Shown piece by piece: positions 1-12,127 of a stretch of 64,000 bases of DNA (positions are counted from its first letter, which is position 1; every line of letters starts with the position of its first letter). Position numbers and translations under genes: made by a program. This stretch comes from Escarpia spicata (Eukaryota; Annelida; Polychaeta; Sabellida; Siboglinidae). Under the pieces are notes generated by a model. That model did no database searches, was not told the DNA's origin, and saw only the letters and a program-made list of their open reading frames with translations. The stretch spans positions 36,834,352-36,898,351 of the forward strand of contig OZ023214.1 of assembly GCA_963995525.1 (NCBI GenBank), written 5' to 3'.

Positions 1-15
1 TTAAACACACGTAAC

Positions 16-58
16 TGAGGTTACATGATCTTTGTGTCCCGCGTCCACAGTAACCTCA
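16..58. other. 9-bp stem hairpin at monomer start
   Basis: TGAGGTTAC (16-24) pairs perfectly with GTAACCTCA (50-58) across a 25-nt loop. The same hairpin starts most satellite-1 monomers. Several copies have GTAACGTCA in the right arm (for example near 2,570 and 6,613), which breaks one pair. Confidence 0.6.
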
Positions 59-2760
59 ATGGCGCGATATAATAGTTAAGAACAGTTCTTGTCTCAATTC
101 GTCATAACAGGATGTGAAATACTCAACATTTGCTCACATTAGTGATACAATCCCAATACATCGAGTAATCCCTCAAGTGGAACTGATGGCCGTGAATATT
201 CGTCGAGCAAGAACAACAGCATGACGCCTGTTTTTATTTTAGAGCACGACCGAGTAGGCCTAGAACGAGTAGAACGGGAGAAACGTACAGCAGAAGAGAA
301 AATAAGAAAACTGGCACAATCTCCGCCCAGTAATCATAAACATCTCGAAGTCTAGATGCAGATCTAGAAGAAAGATCGGAAACTTCGCGTTTCTAACATA
401 TCTGATACGATAATTCCTTTTGTATGTTTTTATGGGAATGAAATTGTAGATGAAATTATAAGAAATAATAATATAAAATAGGTGACATGTAAACGGAACG
501 CAATGAAAGGGATGCAGAGTTCGGAGCAAACCATTTCTTAACTAGATTAGATCATCTTCCCCGATTTTTCCTTAGTGTTTTAATGGGCACTACATTTGAG
601 ACGAACTGGTCCGACAACTTAACGTGTATAATACCCAACACCCGAACTCAACTAATACGGGTAGAGTAGTTTTTATTTCTAATTAATCATTTCAAGGAAC
701 CTTTGTGTATAATAGACATTATTAGTCTTTCTTTTATAAATATTTAGAGCGATGTTTTCAAGCAACATGGTGGTTCTAGCTACTTAGATTAAAAGGAAAT
801 TTGTGGAGTTCTGGGACAGAAAGGGATCCTTTGTCGTGTGAAGTCTTTACCATGAAACGTGTGGAGCTCAATTTGATGAGCCTAAGAGATGTAATCTTTC
901 AAGACAAATGTGTAGAAGTTTAAATATTAATTTTAGTTAAACAGCAATAGGGGTGCTGGACAGGGCTTTATCTAGAGACCTGTCATTTGGACAGGGGATG
1001 TTAACTATTGACGGGCGATAATTTGAAAGGACGGTGTATGGCCCTTCTTATAAGGCCCCATCCTGTCAGTTTGTATGACGCGTTGTAGGACGGGTGAGAT
1101 CGACTGCGTCTGGGAGACATGACGTGTCACGTTCGAGATTTTAAACCAATGGTGCAAGTCATCAACCCGTCATGGCGACGAAGACGTCATGGCGGCTGAA
1201 CTAGTGTATGCGTTGAATTCTCGAGATGAAGAATGTAGCTGAAATAGTGCAGCCGGTACGAGTGTCGGCTAAGTCAAGGTCAGTGTTTCCTCATAGTAAT
1301 CTACCACTAATGGTGTTCTATTACATATGGAAATTATGAAATGCATAAACAAACATGTCATACGCGAACGGAACATCCAAATTATTTCAATGAGCAGAAA
1401 AGTTTCAAATGCAGCTTTGATTTTTCTATCACGGCTTATATTTCAGCCTGTATTATTGTTTTAAGAATGCCAAAATACATGTCACCAATTGGCCCTGTAG
1501 ACATGTTATCCAACATGCAGGACTTGAAAATAAATCATAAGTAGACAATAATAATGTTTTAAACACACGTAACTGAGGTTACATGCTCTTTGTGTCCCGC
1601 GTCCACAATAACCTCAATGGCGCGATATAATAGTTAAGAACAGTTCTTCTTTCTGGGCATCGGAGCTCCATTCATGCAGAGGGCTGTGATCGACTGAGTC
1701 TCGGACACATGGCGTGTCACATTCAAGATATTGAACAGATGGCACGAGTCATCAACACATCAGCGCAACAAAGACGCCATGGCGGCTGAACTTGTAACTG
1801 CGTTGAATTCTCTCGATTTGATGAGCCTAAAAGATGTCATCTTTCAAGACAAACGTGTAAGTCTAAATATTAAGTTTAGTTAAAATGCAATAATGGGAAT
1901 AGGGGTGCTGGACAGGGCTTCATCTAAAGACACGTCCACCCGTCATTTGGACAGGGGATGTTAACTATTGAGGGCGATAATTTGAGAGGACAATGTATAG
2001 CCCTTCTTATAATGCCCCGTCCGTCAGTTTGTATGACGCGTTGTAGGACGGGTGAGATTCACTGCGTCCGGAAGACATGGCGTGTCACGTTTGAGATTTT
2101 AAACCAATGGTGCAAGTCACCAACCCGTCATGGCGATGAAGACGTCATGGCAGCTGAACTAGTGTATGCGTTGAATTCTCTTGAGATGAAGAATGTAGCT
2201 GAAATAGTGCAGCCCGTACGAGTGTCGGCTAAATCAAGGTCAGTGTTTCCTCATAGTAATCTACCACTAATGGTGTTCTATTACATATGGAAATCATGAA
2301 ATGGATAAACAAACACGTCATACGCGAACGGAACATCCAAATTATTTCAATAAGCAGAAAAGTTTCAAATGCAGCTTTGATTTTTCTATCACGGCTTATA
2401 TTTCAGCCTGTATTATTGTTTTAAGAATGCCAAAATACATGTTACCAATTGGCCCTGTAGACATGTTATCCAACATGCAGGACTTGAAAATAAATCATAA
2501 GTAGACAATAATAATGTTTTAAACACACGTAACTGAGGTTACATGACCTTTGTGTCCCGCGTCCACAGTAACGTCAATGGTGCGATATAATAGTTAAGAA
2601 TAGTTCTTGTCTCAATTCGTCATAACAGGATATGAAATACTCAACATTTGCTCACATTAGTGATACAATCCAAATACATCGAGTAATCCCTCAAGTGGAA
2701 CTGATGGCCGTGAACATTCGTCGAGCAAGAACAACAGCATGACGCCTGTTTTTATTTTAG

Positions 2761-2847
2761 AGCACGACCGAGTAGGCCTAGAACAAGTAGAACGGGAGAA
2801 ATGTGCAGCAGAAGAGAAAGTCAGAAAACTGCCACAGCCTCCACCAG
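2761..2847 (+). pseudogene. Charged coiled-coil exon of long monomers
   Basis: 87 nt between TTTTTATTTTAG and CCACCAG|GTAATT, entering and leaving in phase 1. It encodes a short acidic/basic helix (LEQVEREKCAAEEKVRKL) followed by PQPPP. The pattern suits a coiled-coil linker. Copies start near 243, 2,761, 4,292, 6,803, 8,335, 10,838, 12,370, 14,874, 16,406, 18,910, 20,462, 22,956, 26,461 and 28,652. The one at 26,461 has the strongest acceptor (TTTTGATTTCAG). About half the copies end CCGCCCAGTAATC, a weaker donor. The family of origin is not recognised; placing it in the same parent gene as the death-domain exons is an inference from linkage and matching phase. Confidence 0.5.
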
Positions 2848-3841
2848 GTAATTGTAAACATCTTGTAGTGTAGATGTAGATCTAGAAGAAAGATCGGAAA
2901 CTTCTCGTTTCTAATATATCTAATACGATAATTCCTTTTGTATGTTTTTATGGGAATGAAATTGTAGATGAAATTATAAGAAATATTAATATAAAATAGG
3001 TGACATGTAAACAGAATGCAATGAAAGGGATGCAATGAGTTCGGAGCAAACCTTTTCTTAACTAGTTTAGATTATCTTTCCCGATTGTTTCCTTACTGTT
3101 TTAACGAGCACTACATTTGAGATGAACTGGTCCGACAACTTAACGAGAATAATACCCAACACCCGAACTCATTTAAAAAATCTTTGTATATAATATACAT
3201 TATATTGTCTTTCTTTTACAAATATTAAGAGCGATGTTTTCGAGCAACCTGGTGGTTCTAGCTACTTAGATTAAAAAGAAATTTGTGGAGCTCTGGGACA
3301 GAAAGTGATCCTTCGTCGTGTGAAATCTTTACCATGAAATGTGTGGAGCTCAATTTGATGAGCCTAAAAGACGAAATCCTTCACGACAAACGTGTAGAAG
3401 TGTAAATATAAATTTTACTTAAACTGCAATAATGGGAATAGGGGTGCTGGACAGGGCATAATGTAGAGACCCGTCCACCCGTCATTTGGACGGGGGATGT
3501 TAATTATTGACGGGCGATAATTTGAGAGGACGGTGTATGGCCCTTCTTATAAGGCCCCGTACTGTCAGTTTGTATGACGCGTTGTAGGACGGGTGAGATC
3601 GACTGCGTCCGGGAGACATGACGTGTCACGTTTGAGATATTAAACCGATGGTGCGAGTCATCAACCCGTCAGGGCGACGAAGACGTCATGGCGGCTGAAC
3701 TAGTGTATGCGTTGAATTCTCTCGAGATGAAAAATGTAGCTGAAATAGTGCAGCCTGTACGAGTGTCGGCTAAATCAAGGTCAGTGTTTCCTCACAGTAA
3801 TCTACCACTAATGGTGTTCTGTTACATATGGAAATCATAAA

Positions 3842-4054
3842 ATGGATCAACAAACACGTCATACGCGAACGGAACATCCAAATTATTTCAATGAGCAGAA
3901 AAGTTTCAAATGCAGCTTTGATTTTTCTATCACGGCTTATATTTCAGCCTGTATTATTGTTTTAAGAATGCCAAAATACATGTCACCAATTGGCCCTGTA
4001 GACATGTTGTCCAACATGCAGGACTTAAATCATAAGACAATAATAATGTTTTAA
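3842..4054 (+). other. Recurrent 70-codon ORF of satellite 1, function unknown
   Basis: An ATG ORF (start MDQQTRHTRTEHPNYFNEQK, with a hydrophobic stretch ITAYISACIIVL) recurs in nearly every monomer. Copies start near 1,341, 2,301, 3,842, 5,390, 6,343, 7,884, 9,432, 10,387, 11,919, 13,467, 14,423, 15,955, 17,503, 18,459, 20,011, 21,545, 22,505, 24,828 and 28,204. It stays open in all, but the copies are so similar that recent amplification explains this. Variants include both silent changes and replacements (Cys/Tyr, Leu/Ser, Lys/Gln, Arg/Cys), with no clear sign of purifying selection. No family recognised. Two lengths (67 or 70 codons) arise from an AAATA indel near the stop. Confidence 0.3.
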
Positions 4055-7000
4055 ACACACGTAACTGAGGTTACATGATCTTTGTGTCCCGCGTCCACAG
4101 TAACCTCAATGGCGCGATATAATAGTTAAGAACAGTTCTTGTCTCAATTCGTCATAACAGGATATGAAATACTCAACATTTGCTCAATTAGTGATACAAT
4201 CCCAATACATCGAGTAATCCCTGAAGTGGAACTGATGGCCATGAATATTCATAGAGCAAGAACAACAGCATGACGCCTGTTTTTATTTTAGAGCATGACC
4301 GAGTAGGCCTAGAACGAGTAGAACGGGAGAAACGTACAGCAGAAGAGAAAATCAGAAAACTGGCACAACCTCCGCCCAGTAATCATAAACATCTCGAAGT
4401 CTAGATGCAGATCTAGAAGAAAGATCGGAAACTTCGCGTTTCTAACATATCTGATACGATAATTCCTTTGTATGTTTTTATGGGAATGAAATTGTAGATG
4501 AAATTATAAGAAATAATAATATAAAATAGGTGACATGTAAACGGAACGCAATGAAAGGGATGCAGAGTTCGGAGCAAACCATTTCTTAACTAGATTAGAT
4601 CATCTTCCCCGATTTTTCCTTAGTGTTTTAATGGACACTACATTTGAGACGAACTGGTCCGACAACTTAACGTGTATAATACCCAACACCCGAACTCAAC
4701 TAATACGGGTAGAGTAGTTTTTATTTCTAATTAATCATTTCAAGGAATCTTTGTGTATAATAGACATTATTAGTCTTTCTTTTATAAATATTTAGAGCGA
4801 TGTTTTCAAGCAACATGGTGGTTCTAGCTACTTAGATTAAAAGGAAATTTGTGGAGTTCTGGGACAGAAAGGGATGCTTTGTCGTGTGAAGTCTACCATG
4901 AAACGTGTGGAGCTCAATTTGATGAGGCTAAGAGATGTAATCTTTCAAGACAAATGTGTAGAAGTTTAAATATTAATTTTAGTTAAACAGCAATAGGGGT
5001 GCTGGACAGGGCTTTATCTAGAGACCTGTCATTTGGACAGGTAATGTTAACTATTGACGGGCGATAATTTGAAAGGACGGTGTATGGCCCTTCTTATAAG
5101 GCCCCATCCTGTCAGTTTGTATGACGCGTTGTAGGACGGGTGAGATCGACTGCGTCCGGGAGACATGACGTGTCACGTTTGAGATATTAAACCGATGGTG
5201 CGAGTCATCAACCCGTCAGGGCGACGAAGACGTCATGGCGGCTGAACAGGTGTATGCGTTGAATTCTCTCGAGTTGAAAAATGTAGCTGAAATAGTGGAA
5301 GCCGGTAAGTGTGCCGGCTAAGTCAAGGTCAGTGTTTCCTCATAGTAATCTACAACTAATGGTGTTCTATTACATATGGAAATCATGAAATGGATAAACA
5401 AACACGTCATACGCGAACGGAACATCCAAACTATTTCAATGAGCAGAAAAGTTTCAAATGCAGCTTTGACTTTTCTATCACAGCTTATATTTCAGCCTGT
5501 ATTATTGTTTTAAGAATGCCAAAATACATGTTACCAATTGGCCCTGTAGACATGTTATCCAACATGCAGGACTTAAATCATAAGACAATAATAATGTTTT
5601 AAACATACGTAACTGAGGTTACATGATCTTTGTGTCCCGCGTCCACAATAACCTCAATGGCACGATATAATAGTTAAGAACAGTTCTTGTTTCTGGGCGT
5701 CGGAGTTCCATTCATGCAGAGGGCTGTGATCGACTGGGTCTGGGACACATGGCGTGTCACATTCAAGATATTGAACAGATGGCACGAGTCATCAACACAT
5801 CAGCGCGACAAAGACGCCATGGCGGCTGAACTTGTAACTGCGTTGAATTCTCTCGATTTGATGAGCCTAAAAGATGTCATCTTTCAAGACAAACGTGTAA
5901 AAGTCTAAATATTAAGTTTAGTTAAAATGCAATAATGGGAATAGGGGTGCTGGACAGGGCTTCATCTAGAGACACGTCCACCCGTCATTTGGACAGGGGA
6001 TGTTAACTATTGAGGGCGATAATTTGAGAGGACAATGTATAGCCTTTCTTATAATGCCCCGTCCGTCAGTTTGTATGACGCGTTGTAGGACGGGTGAGAT
6101 TCACTGCGTCCGGAAGACATGGCGTGTCACGTTCGAGATTTTAAACCAATGGTGCAAGTCACCAACCCGTCATGGCGATTAAGACGTCATGGCGGCTGAA
6201 CTAGTGTATGCATTGAATTCTCTTGAGATGAAGAATGTAGCTGAAATAGTGCAGCCCGTACGAGTGTCGGCTAAATCAAGGTCAGTGTTTTCTCATAGTA
6301 ATCTACCACTAATGGTGTTCTATTACATATGGAAATCATGAATTGGATAAACAAACACGTCATACGCGAACGGAACATCCAAATTATTTCAATAAGCAGA
6401 AAAGTTTCAAATGCAGCTTTGATTTTTCTATCACGGCTTATATTTCAGCCTGTATTATTGTTTTAAGAATGCCAAAATACATGTTACCAATTGGCCCTGT
6501 AGACATGTTGTCCAACACGCAGGACTTGAAAATAAATCATAAGTAGACAATAATAATGTTTTAAACACATGTAACTGAGGTTACATGATCTTTGTGTCCC
6601 GCGTCCACAGTAACGTCAATGGTGCGATATAATAGGTAAGAACAGTTCTTGTCTCAAATCGTCATAACAGGATATGAAATACTCAACATTTGCTCACATT
6701 AGTGATACAATCCCAATACATCGAGTAATCCCTCAAGTGGAACTGATGGCCGTGAACATTCGTCGAGCAAGAACAACAGCATGACGCCTGTTTTTATTTT
6801 AGAGCACGACCGAGTAGGCCTAGAACGAGTAGAACGGGAGAAACGTGCAGCAGAAGAGAAAGTCAGAAAACTGCCACAGCCTACACCAGGTAATTGTAAA
6901 CATCTTGTAGTGTAGATGCAGATCTAGAAGAAAGATCGGAAACTTCTCGTTTCAAATATATCTTATATGATAATTCCTTTTGTATATTTTGATGGGAATG

Positions 7001-8092
7001 AAATTGTAGATGAAATTATAAAAAATAATAATATAAAATAGGTGACATGTAAACGGAATGCAATGAAAGGGATGCAATGAGTTCGGAGCAAACCTTTTCT
7101 TAACTAGTTTAGATTATCTTTCCCGATTGTTTCCTTACTTTTTTAATGAGCACTACATTTGAGATGAACTGGTCCGACAACTTAACGTGAATAATACCCA
7201 ACACCTGAACTCATTTAAGAAATCTTTGTATATAATATACATTATATTGTCTTTCTTTAACAAATATTAAGAGCGATGTTTTCGAGCAACATAGTGGTTC
7301 TAGCTACTTGGATTAAAAAGAAATTTGTGGAGCTCTGGGACAGAAAGGGATCCTTCGTCGTGTGAAATCTTTACCATGAAATGTGTGGAGCTCAATTTGA
7401 TGAGCCTAAAAGACGAAATCCTTCACGATAAACGTGTAGAAGTGTAAATATAAATTTTACTTAAACTGCAATAATGGGAATAGGGGTGCTGGACAGGGCA
7501 TAATGTAGAGACCCGTCCACCCGTCATTTGGACGGGGGATGTTAATTATTGACGGGCGATAATTTGAGAGGACGGTGTATGGCCCTTCTTATAAGGCCCC
7601 GTACTGTCAGTTTGTATGACGCGTTGTAGGACGGGTGAGATCGACTGCGTCCGGGAGACATGACGTGTCACGTTTGAGATATTAAACCGATGGTGCAAGT
7701 CATCAACCCGTCAGGGCGACGAAGACGTCATGGCGGCTGAACTAGTGTATGCGTTGAATTCTCTCGAGATGAAAAATGTAGCTGAAATAGTGCAGCCCGT
7801 ACGAGTGTCGGCTAAATCAAGGTCAGTGTTTCCTCACAGTAATCTACCACTAATGGTGTTCTGTTACATATGGAAATCATAAAATGGATCAACAAACACG
7901 TCATACGCGAACGGAACATCCAAATTATTTCAATGAGCAGAAAAGTTTCAAATGCAGCTTTGATTTTTCTATCACGGCTTATATTTCAGCCTGTATTATT
8001 GTTTTAAGAATGCCAAAATACATGTCACCAATTGGCCCTGTAGACATGTTGTCCAACATGCAGGACTTAAATCATAAGACAATAATAATGTT
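4051..8092. repeat. Satellite 1 higher-order unit, copy 2
   Basis: 4,042 bp in the same long-short-long order. The type-1 exon of the short monomer has an in-frame TAA at about 6,179-6,181. The long monomers carry the TGG-to-TGA change in the type-1 exon (ACATGACGTG). Confidence 0.9.
5300..5319 (+). promoter_or_regulatory. Splice donor inside a 6-bp inverted repeat
   Basis: AGCCGG-TAAGTGTG-CCGGCT: the exon end and the first base of the type-1 donor lie in the left arm, the rest of the donor in the loop. The equivalent site in array 2 (34,714-34,733) reads AGTCGG-TAAGTGTG-CCGACT, so one C:G pair is replaced by T:A on both arms. Confidence 0.55.
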
Positions 8093-11000
8093 TTAAACAC
8101 ACGTAACTGAGGTTACATGATCTTTGTGTCCCGCGTCCACAGTAACCTCAATGGCGCGATATAATAGTTAAGAACAGTTCTTGTCTCAATTCGTCATAAC
8201 AGGATATGAAATACTCAACATTTGCTCACATTAGTGATACAATCCCAATACATCGAGTAATCCCTGAAGTGGAACTGATGGCCATGAATATTCGTAGAGC
8301 AAGAACAACAGCATGACGCCTGTTTTTATTTTAGAGCATGACCGAGTAGGCCTAGAACGAGTAGAACGGGAGAAACGTGCAGCAGAAGAGAAAATCAGAA
8401 AACTGGCACAACCTCCGCCCAGTAATCATAAACATCTCGAAGTCTAGATGCAGATCTAGAAGAAAGATCGGAAACTTCGCGTTTCTAACATATCTGATAC
8501 GATAATTCCTTTGTATGTTTTTATGGGAATGAAATTGTAGATGAAATTATAAGAAATAATAATATCAAATAGGTGACATGTAAACGGAAGCAATGAAAGG
8601 GATGCAGAGTTCGGAGCAAACCATTTCTTAACTAGATTAGATCATCTTCCCCGATTTTTCCTTAGTGTTTTAATGGACACTACATTTGAGACGAACTGGT
8701 CCGACAACTTAACGTGTATAATACCCAACACCCGAACTCAACTAATACGGGTAGAGTAGTTTTTATTTCTAATTAATCATTTCAAGGAATCTTTGTGTAT
8801 AATATACATTATTAGTCTTTCTTTTATAAATATTTAGAGCGATGTTTTCAAGCAACATGGTGGTTCTAGCTACTTAGATTAAAAGGAAATTTGTGGAGTT
8901 CTGGGACAGAAAGGGATGCTTTGTCGTGTGAAGTCTACCATGAAACGTGTGGAGCTCAATTTGATGAGGTTAAGAGATGTAATCTTTCAAGACAAATGTG
9001 TAGAAGTTTAAATATTAATTTTAGTTAAACAGCAATAGAGGTGCTGGACAGGGCTTTATCTAGAGACCTGTCATTTGGACAGGTAATGTTAACTATTGAC
9101 GGGCGATAATTTGAAAGGACGGTGTATGGCCCTTCTTATAAGGCCCCATCCTGTCAGTTTGTATGACGCGTTGTAGGACGGGTGAGATCGACTGCGTCCG
9201 GGAGACATGACGTGTCACGTTTGAGATATTAAACCGATGGTGCGAGTCATCAACCCGTCAGGGCGACGAAGACGTCATGGCGGCTGAACAGGTGTATGCG
9301 TTGAATTCTCTCGAGTTGAAAAATGTAGCTGAAATAGTGGAAGCCGGTAAGTGTGCCGGCTAAGTCAAGGTCAGTGTTTCCTCATAGTAATCTACAACTA
9401 ATGGTGTTCTATTACATATGGAAATCATGAAATGGATAAACAAACACGTCATACGCGAACGGAACATCCAAACTATTTCAATGAGCAGAAAAGTTTCAAA
9501 TATAGCTTTGACTTTTCTATCACAGCTTATATTTCAGCCTGTATTATTGTTTTAAGAATGCCAAAATACATGTTACCAATTGGCCCTGTAGACATGTTAT
9601 CCAACATGCAGGACTTAAATCATAAGACAATAATAATGTTTTAAACATACGTAACTGAGGTTACATGATCTTTGTGTCCCGCGTCCACAATAACCTCAAT
9701 GGCGCGTTATAATAGTTAAGAACAGTTCTTGTTTCTGGGCGTCGGAGTTCCATTCATGCAGAGGGCTGTGATCGACTGGGTCTGGGACACATGGCGTGTC
9801 ACATTCAAGATATTGAACAGATGGCACGAGTCATCAACACATCAGTGCGACAAAGACGCCATGGCGGCTGAACTTGTAACTGCGTTGAATTCTCTCGATT
9901 TGATGAGCCTAAAAGACGAAATCCTTCACGACAAACGTGTAGAAGTGTAAATATAAATTTTACTTAAACTGCAATAATGGGAATAGGGGTGCTGGACAGG
10001 GCATAATGTAGATACCCGTCCACCCGTCATTTGGACGGGGGATGTTAATTATTGATGGGCGATAATTTGAGAGGACGGTGTATGGCCCTTCTTATAAGGC
10101 CCCGTACTGTCAGTTTGTATGACGCGTTGTAGGACGGGTGAGATCGACTGCGTCCGGGAGACATGACGTGTCACGTTTGAGATATTAAACCGATGGTGCG
10201 AATCATCAACCTGTTAGGGCGACGAAGACGTCATGGCGGCTGAACTGGTGTATGCGTTGAATTCTGTCGAGTTGAAGAATGTAGCTGAAATAGCGGAAGC
10301 CGGTAGTGTGCCGGCTAAGTCAAGGTCAGTGTTTCCTCATAGTAATCTACAACTAATGGCGTTCTATTACATATGGAAATCATGAAATGGATAAACAAAC
10401 ACGTCATACGGGAACGGAACATCTAAATTATTTCAATGAGCAGAAAAGTTTCAAATGCAGCTTTGATTTTTCTATCACGGCTTATATTTCAGCCTGTATT
10501 ATTGTTTTAAGAATGCCAAAATACATGTTACCAATTGGCCCTGTAGACATGTTGTCCAACATGCAGGACTTAAATCATAAGACAATAATAATGTTTTAAA
10601 CACACGTAACTGAGGTTACATGATCTTTGTGTCCCGCGTCCACAGTAACGTCAATGGTGCGATATAATAGTTAAGAACAGTTCTTTTCTCAATTCGTCAT
10701 AACAGGATATGAAATACTCAACATTTGCTCACATTAGTGATACAATCCCAATACATCGAGTAATCCCTCAAGTGGAACTGATGGCCGTGAATATTCGTCG
10801 AGCAAGAACAACAGCATGACGCCTGTTTTTATTTTAGAGCACGACCGAGTAGGCCTAGAACGAGTAGAACGGGAGAAACGTGCAGCAGAAGAGAAAGTCA
10901 GAAAACTGCCACAGCCTACACCAGGTAATTGTAAACATCTTGTAGTGTAGATGCAGATCTAGAAGAAAGATCGGAAACTTCTCGTTTCAAATATATCTTA

Positions 11001-12127
11001 TATGATAATTCCTTTTGTATATTTTGATGGGAATGAAATTGTAGATGAAATTATAAAAAATAATAATATAAAATAGGTGACATGTAAACGGAATGCAATG
11101 AAAGGGATGCAATGAGTTCGGAGCAAACCTTTTCTTAACTAGTTTAGATTATCTTTCCCGATTGTTTCCTTACTTTTTTAATGAGCACTACATTTGAGAT
11201 GAACTGGTCCGACAACTTAACGTGAATAATACCCAACACCTGAACTCATTTAAGAAATCTTTGTATATAATATACATTATATTGTCTTTCTTTAACAAAT
11301 ATTAAGAGCGATGTTTTCGAGCAACATAGTGGTTCTAGCTACTTGGATTAAAAAGAAATTTGTGGAGCTCTGGGACAGAAAGGGATCCTTCGTCGTGTGA
11401 AATCTTTACCATGAAATGTGTGGAGCTCAATTTGATGAGCCTAAAAGACGAAATCCTTCACGATAAACGTGTAGAAGTGTAAATATAAATTTTACTTAAA
11501 CTGCAATAATGGGAATAGGGGTGCTGGACAGGGCATAATGTAGAGACCCGTCCACCCGTCATTTGGACGGGGGATGTTAATTATTGACGGGCGATAATTT
11601 GAGAGGACGGTGTATGGCCCTTCTTATAAGGCCCCGTACTGTCAGTTTGTATGACGCGTTGTAGGACGGGTGAGATCGACTGCGTCCGGGAGACATGACG
11701 TGTCACGTTTGAGATATTAAACCGATGGTGCAAGTCATCAACCCGTCAGGGCGACGAAGACGTCATGGCGGCTGAACTAGTGTATGCGTTGAATTCTCTC
11801 GAGATGAAAAATGTAGCTGAAATAGTGCAGCCCGTACGAGTGTCGGCTAAATCAAGGTCAGTGTTTCCTCACAGTAATCTACCACTAATGGTGTTCTGTT
11901 ACATATGGAAATCATAAAATGGATCAACAAACACGTCATACGCGAACGGAACATCCAAATTATTTCAATGAGCAGAAAAGTTTCAAATGCAGCTTTGATT
12001 TTTCTATCACGGCTTATATTTCAGCCTGTATTATTGTTTTAAGAATGCCAAAATACATGTCACCAATTGGCCCTGTAGACATGTTGTCCAACATGCAGGA
12101 CTTAAATCATAAGACAATAATAATGTT
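8093..12127. repeat. Satellite 1 higher-order unit, copy 3
   Basis: 4,035 bp. Almost identical by eye to the next two units: the same TGA in type-1 exons, the same AAATATAGC variant in the 70-codon ORF near 9,500, and the same AAGACGAAATCC ending of the type-2 exon near 9,914. One copy has lost an A in its donor (GGTAGTGTG near 10,302). Confidence 0.92.

Larger units (their letters stand above)
1..4050. repeat. Satellite 1 higher-order unit, copy 1
   Basis: Long (1-1,558), short (1,559-2,518) and long (2,519-4,050) monomers. The short monomer has a type-2 exon with a stop (GACTGAGTC near 1,693) but an intact GTAAGT donor at 1,857, and a type-1 exon open from 2,028 into flanking sequence. Position 1 is exactly in register with the start of the next unit. 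Confidence 0.88.

Noticed and set aside
260..529. Minus-strand 89-codon ORF in long monomers (also 18,927-19,196)
   Set aside because: It lies opposite the coiled-coil exon and AT-rich intron-like sequence, has no domain, and is broken in most other monomers.
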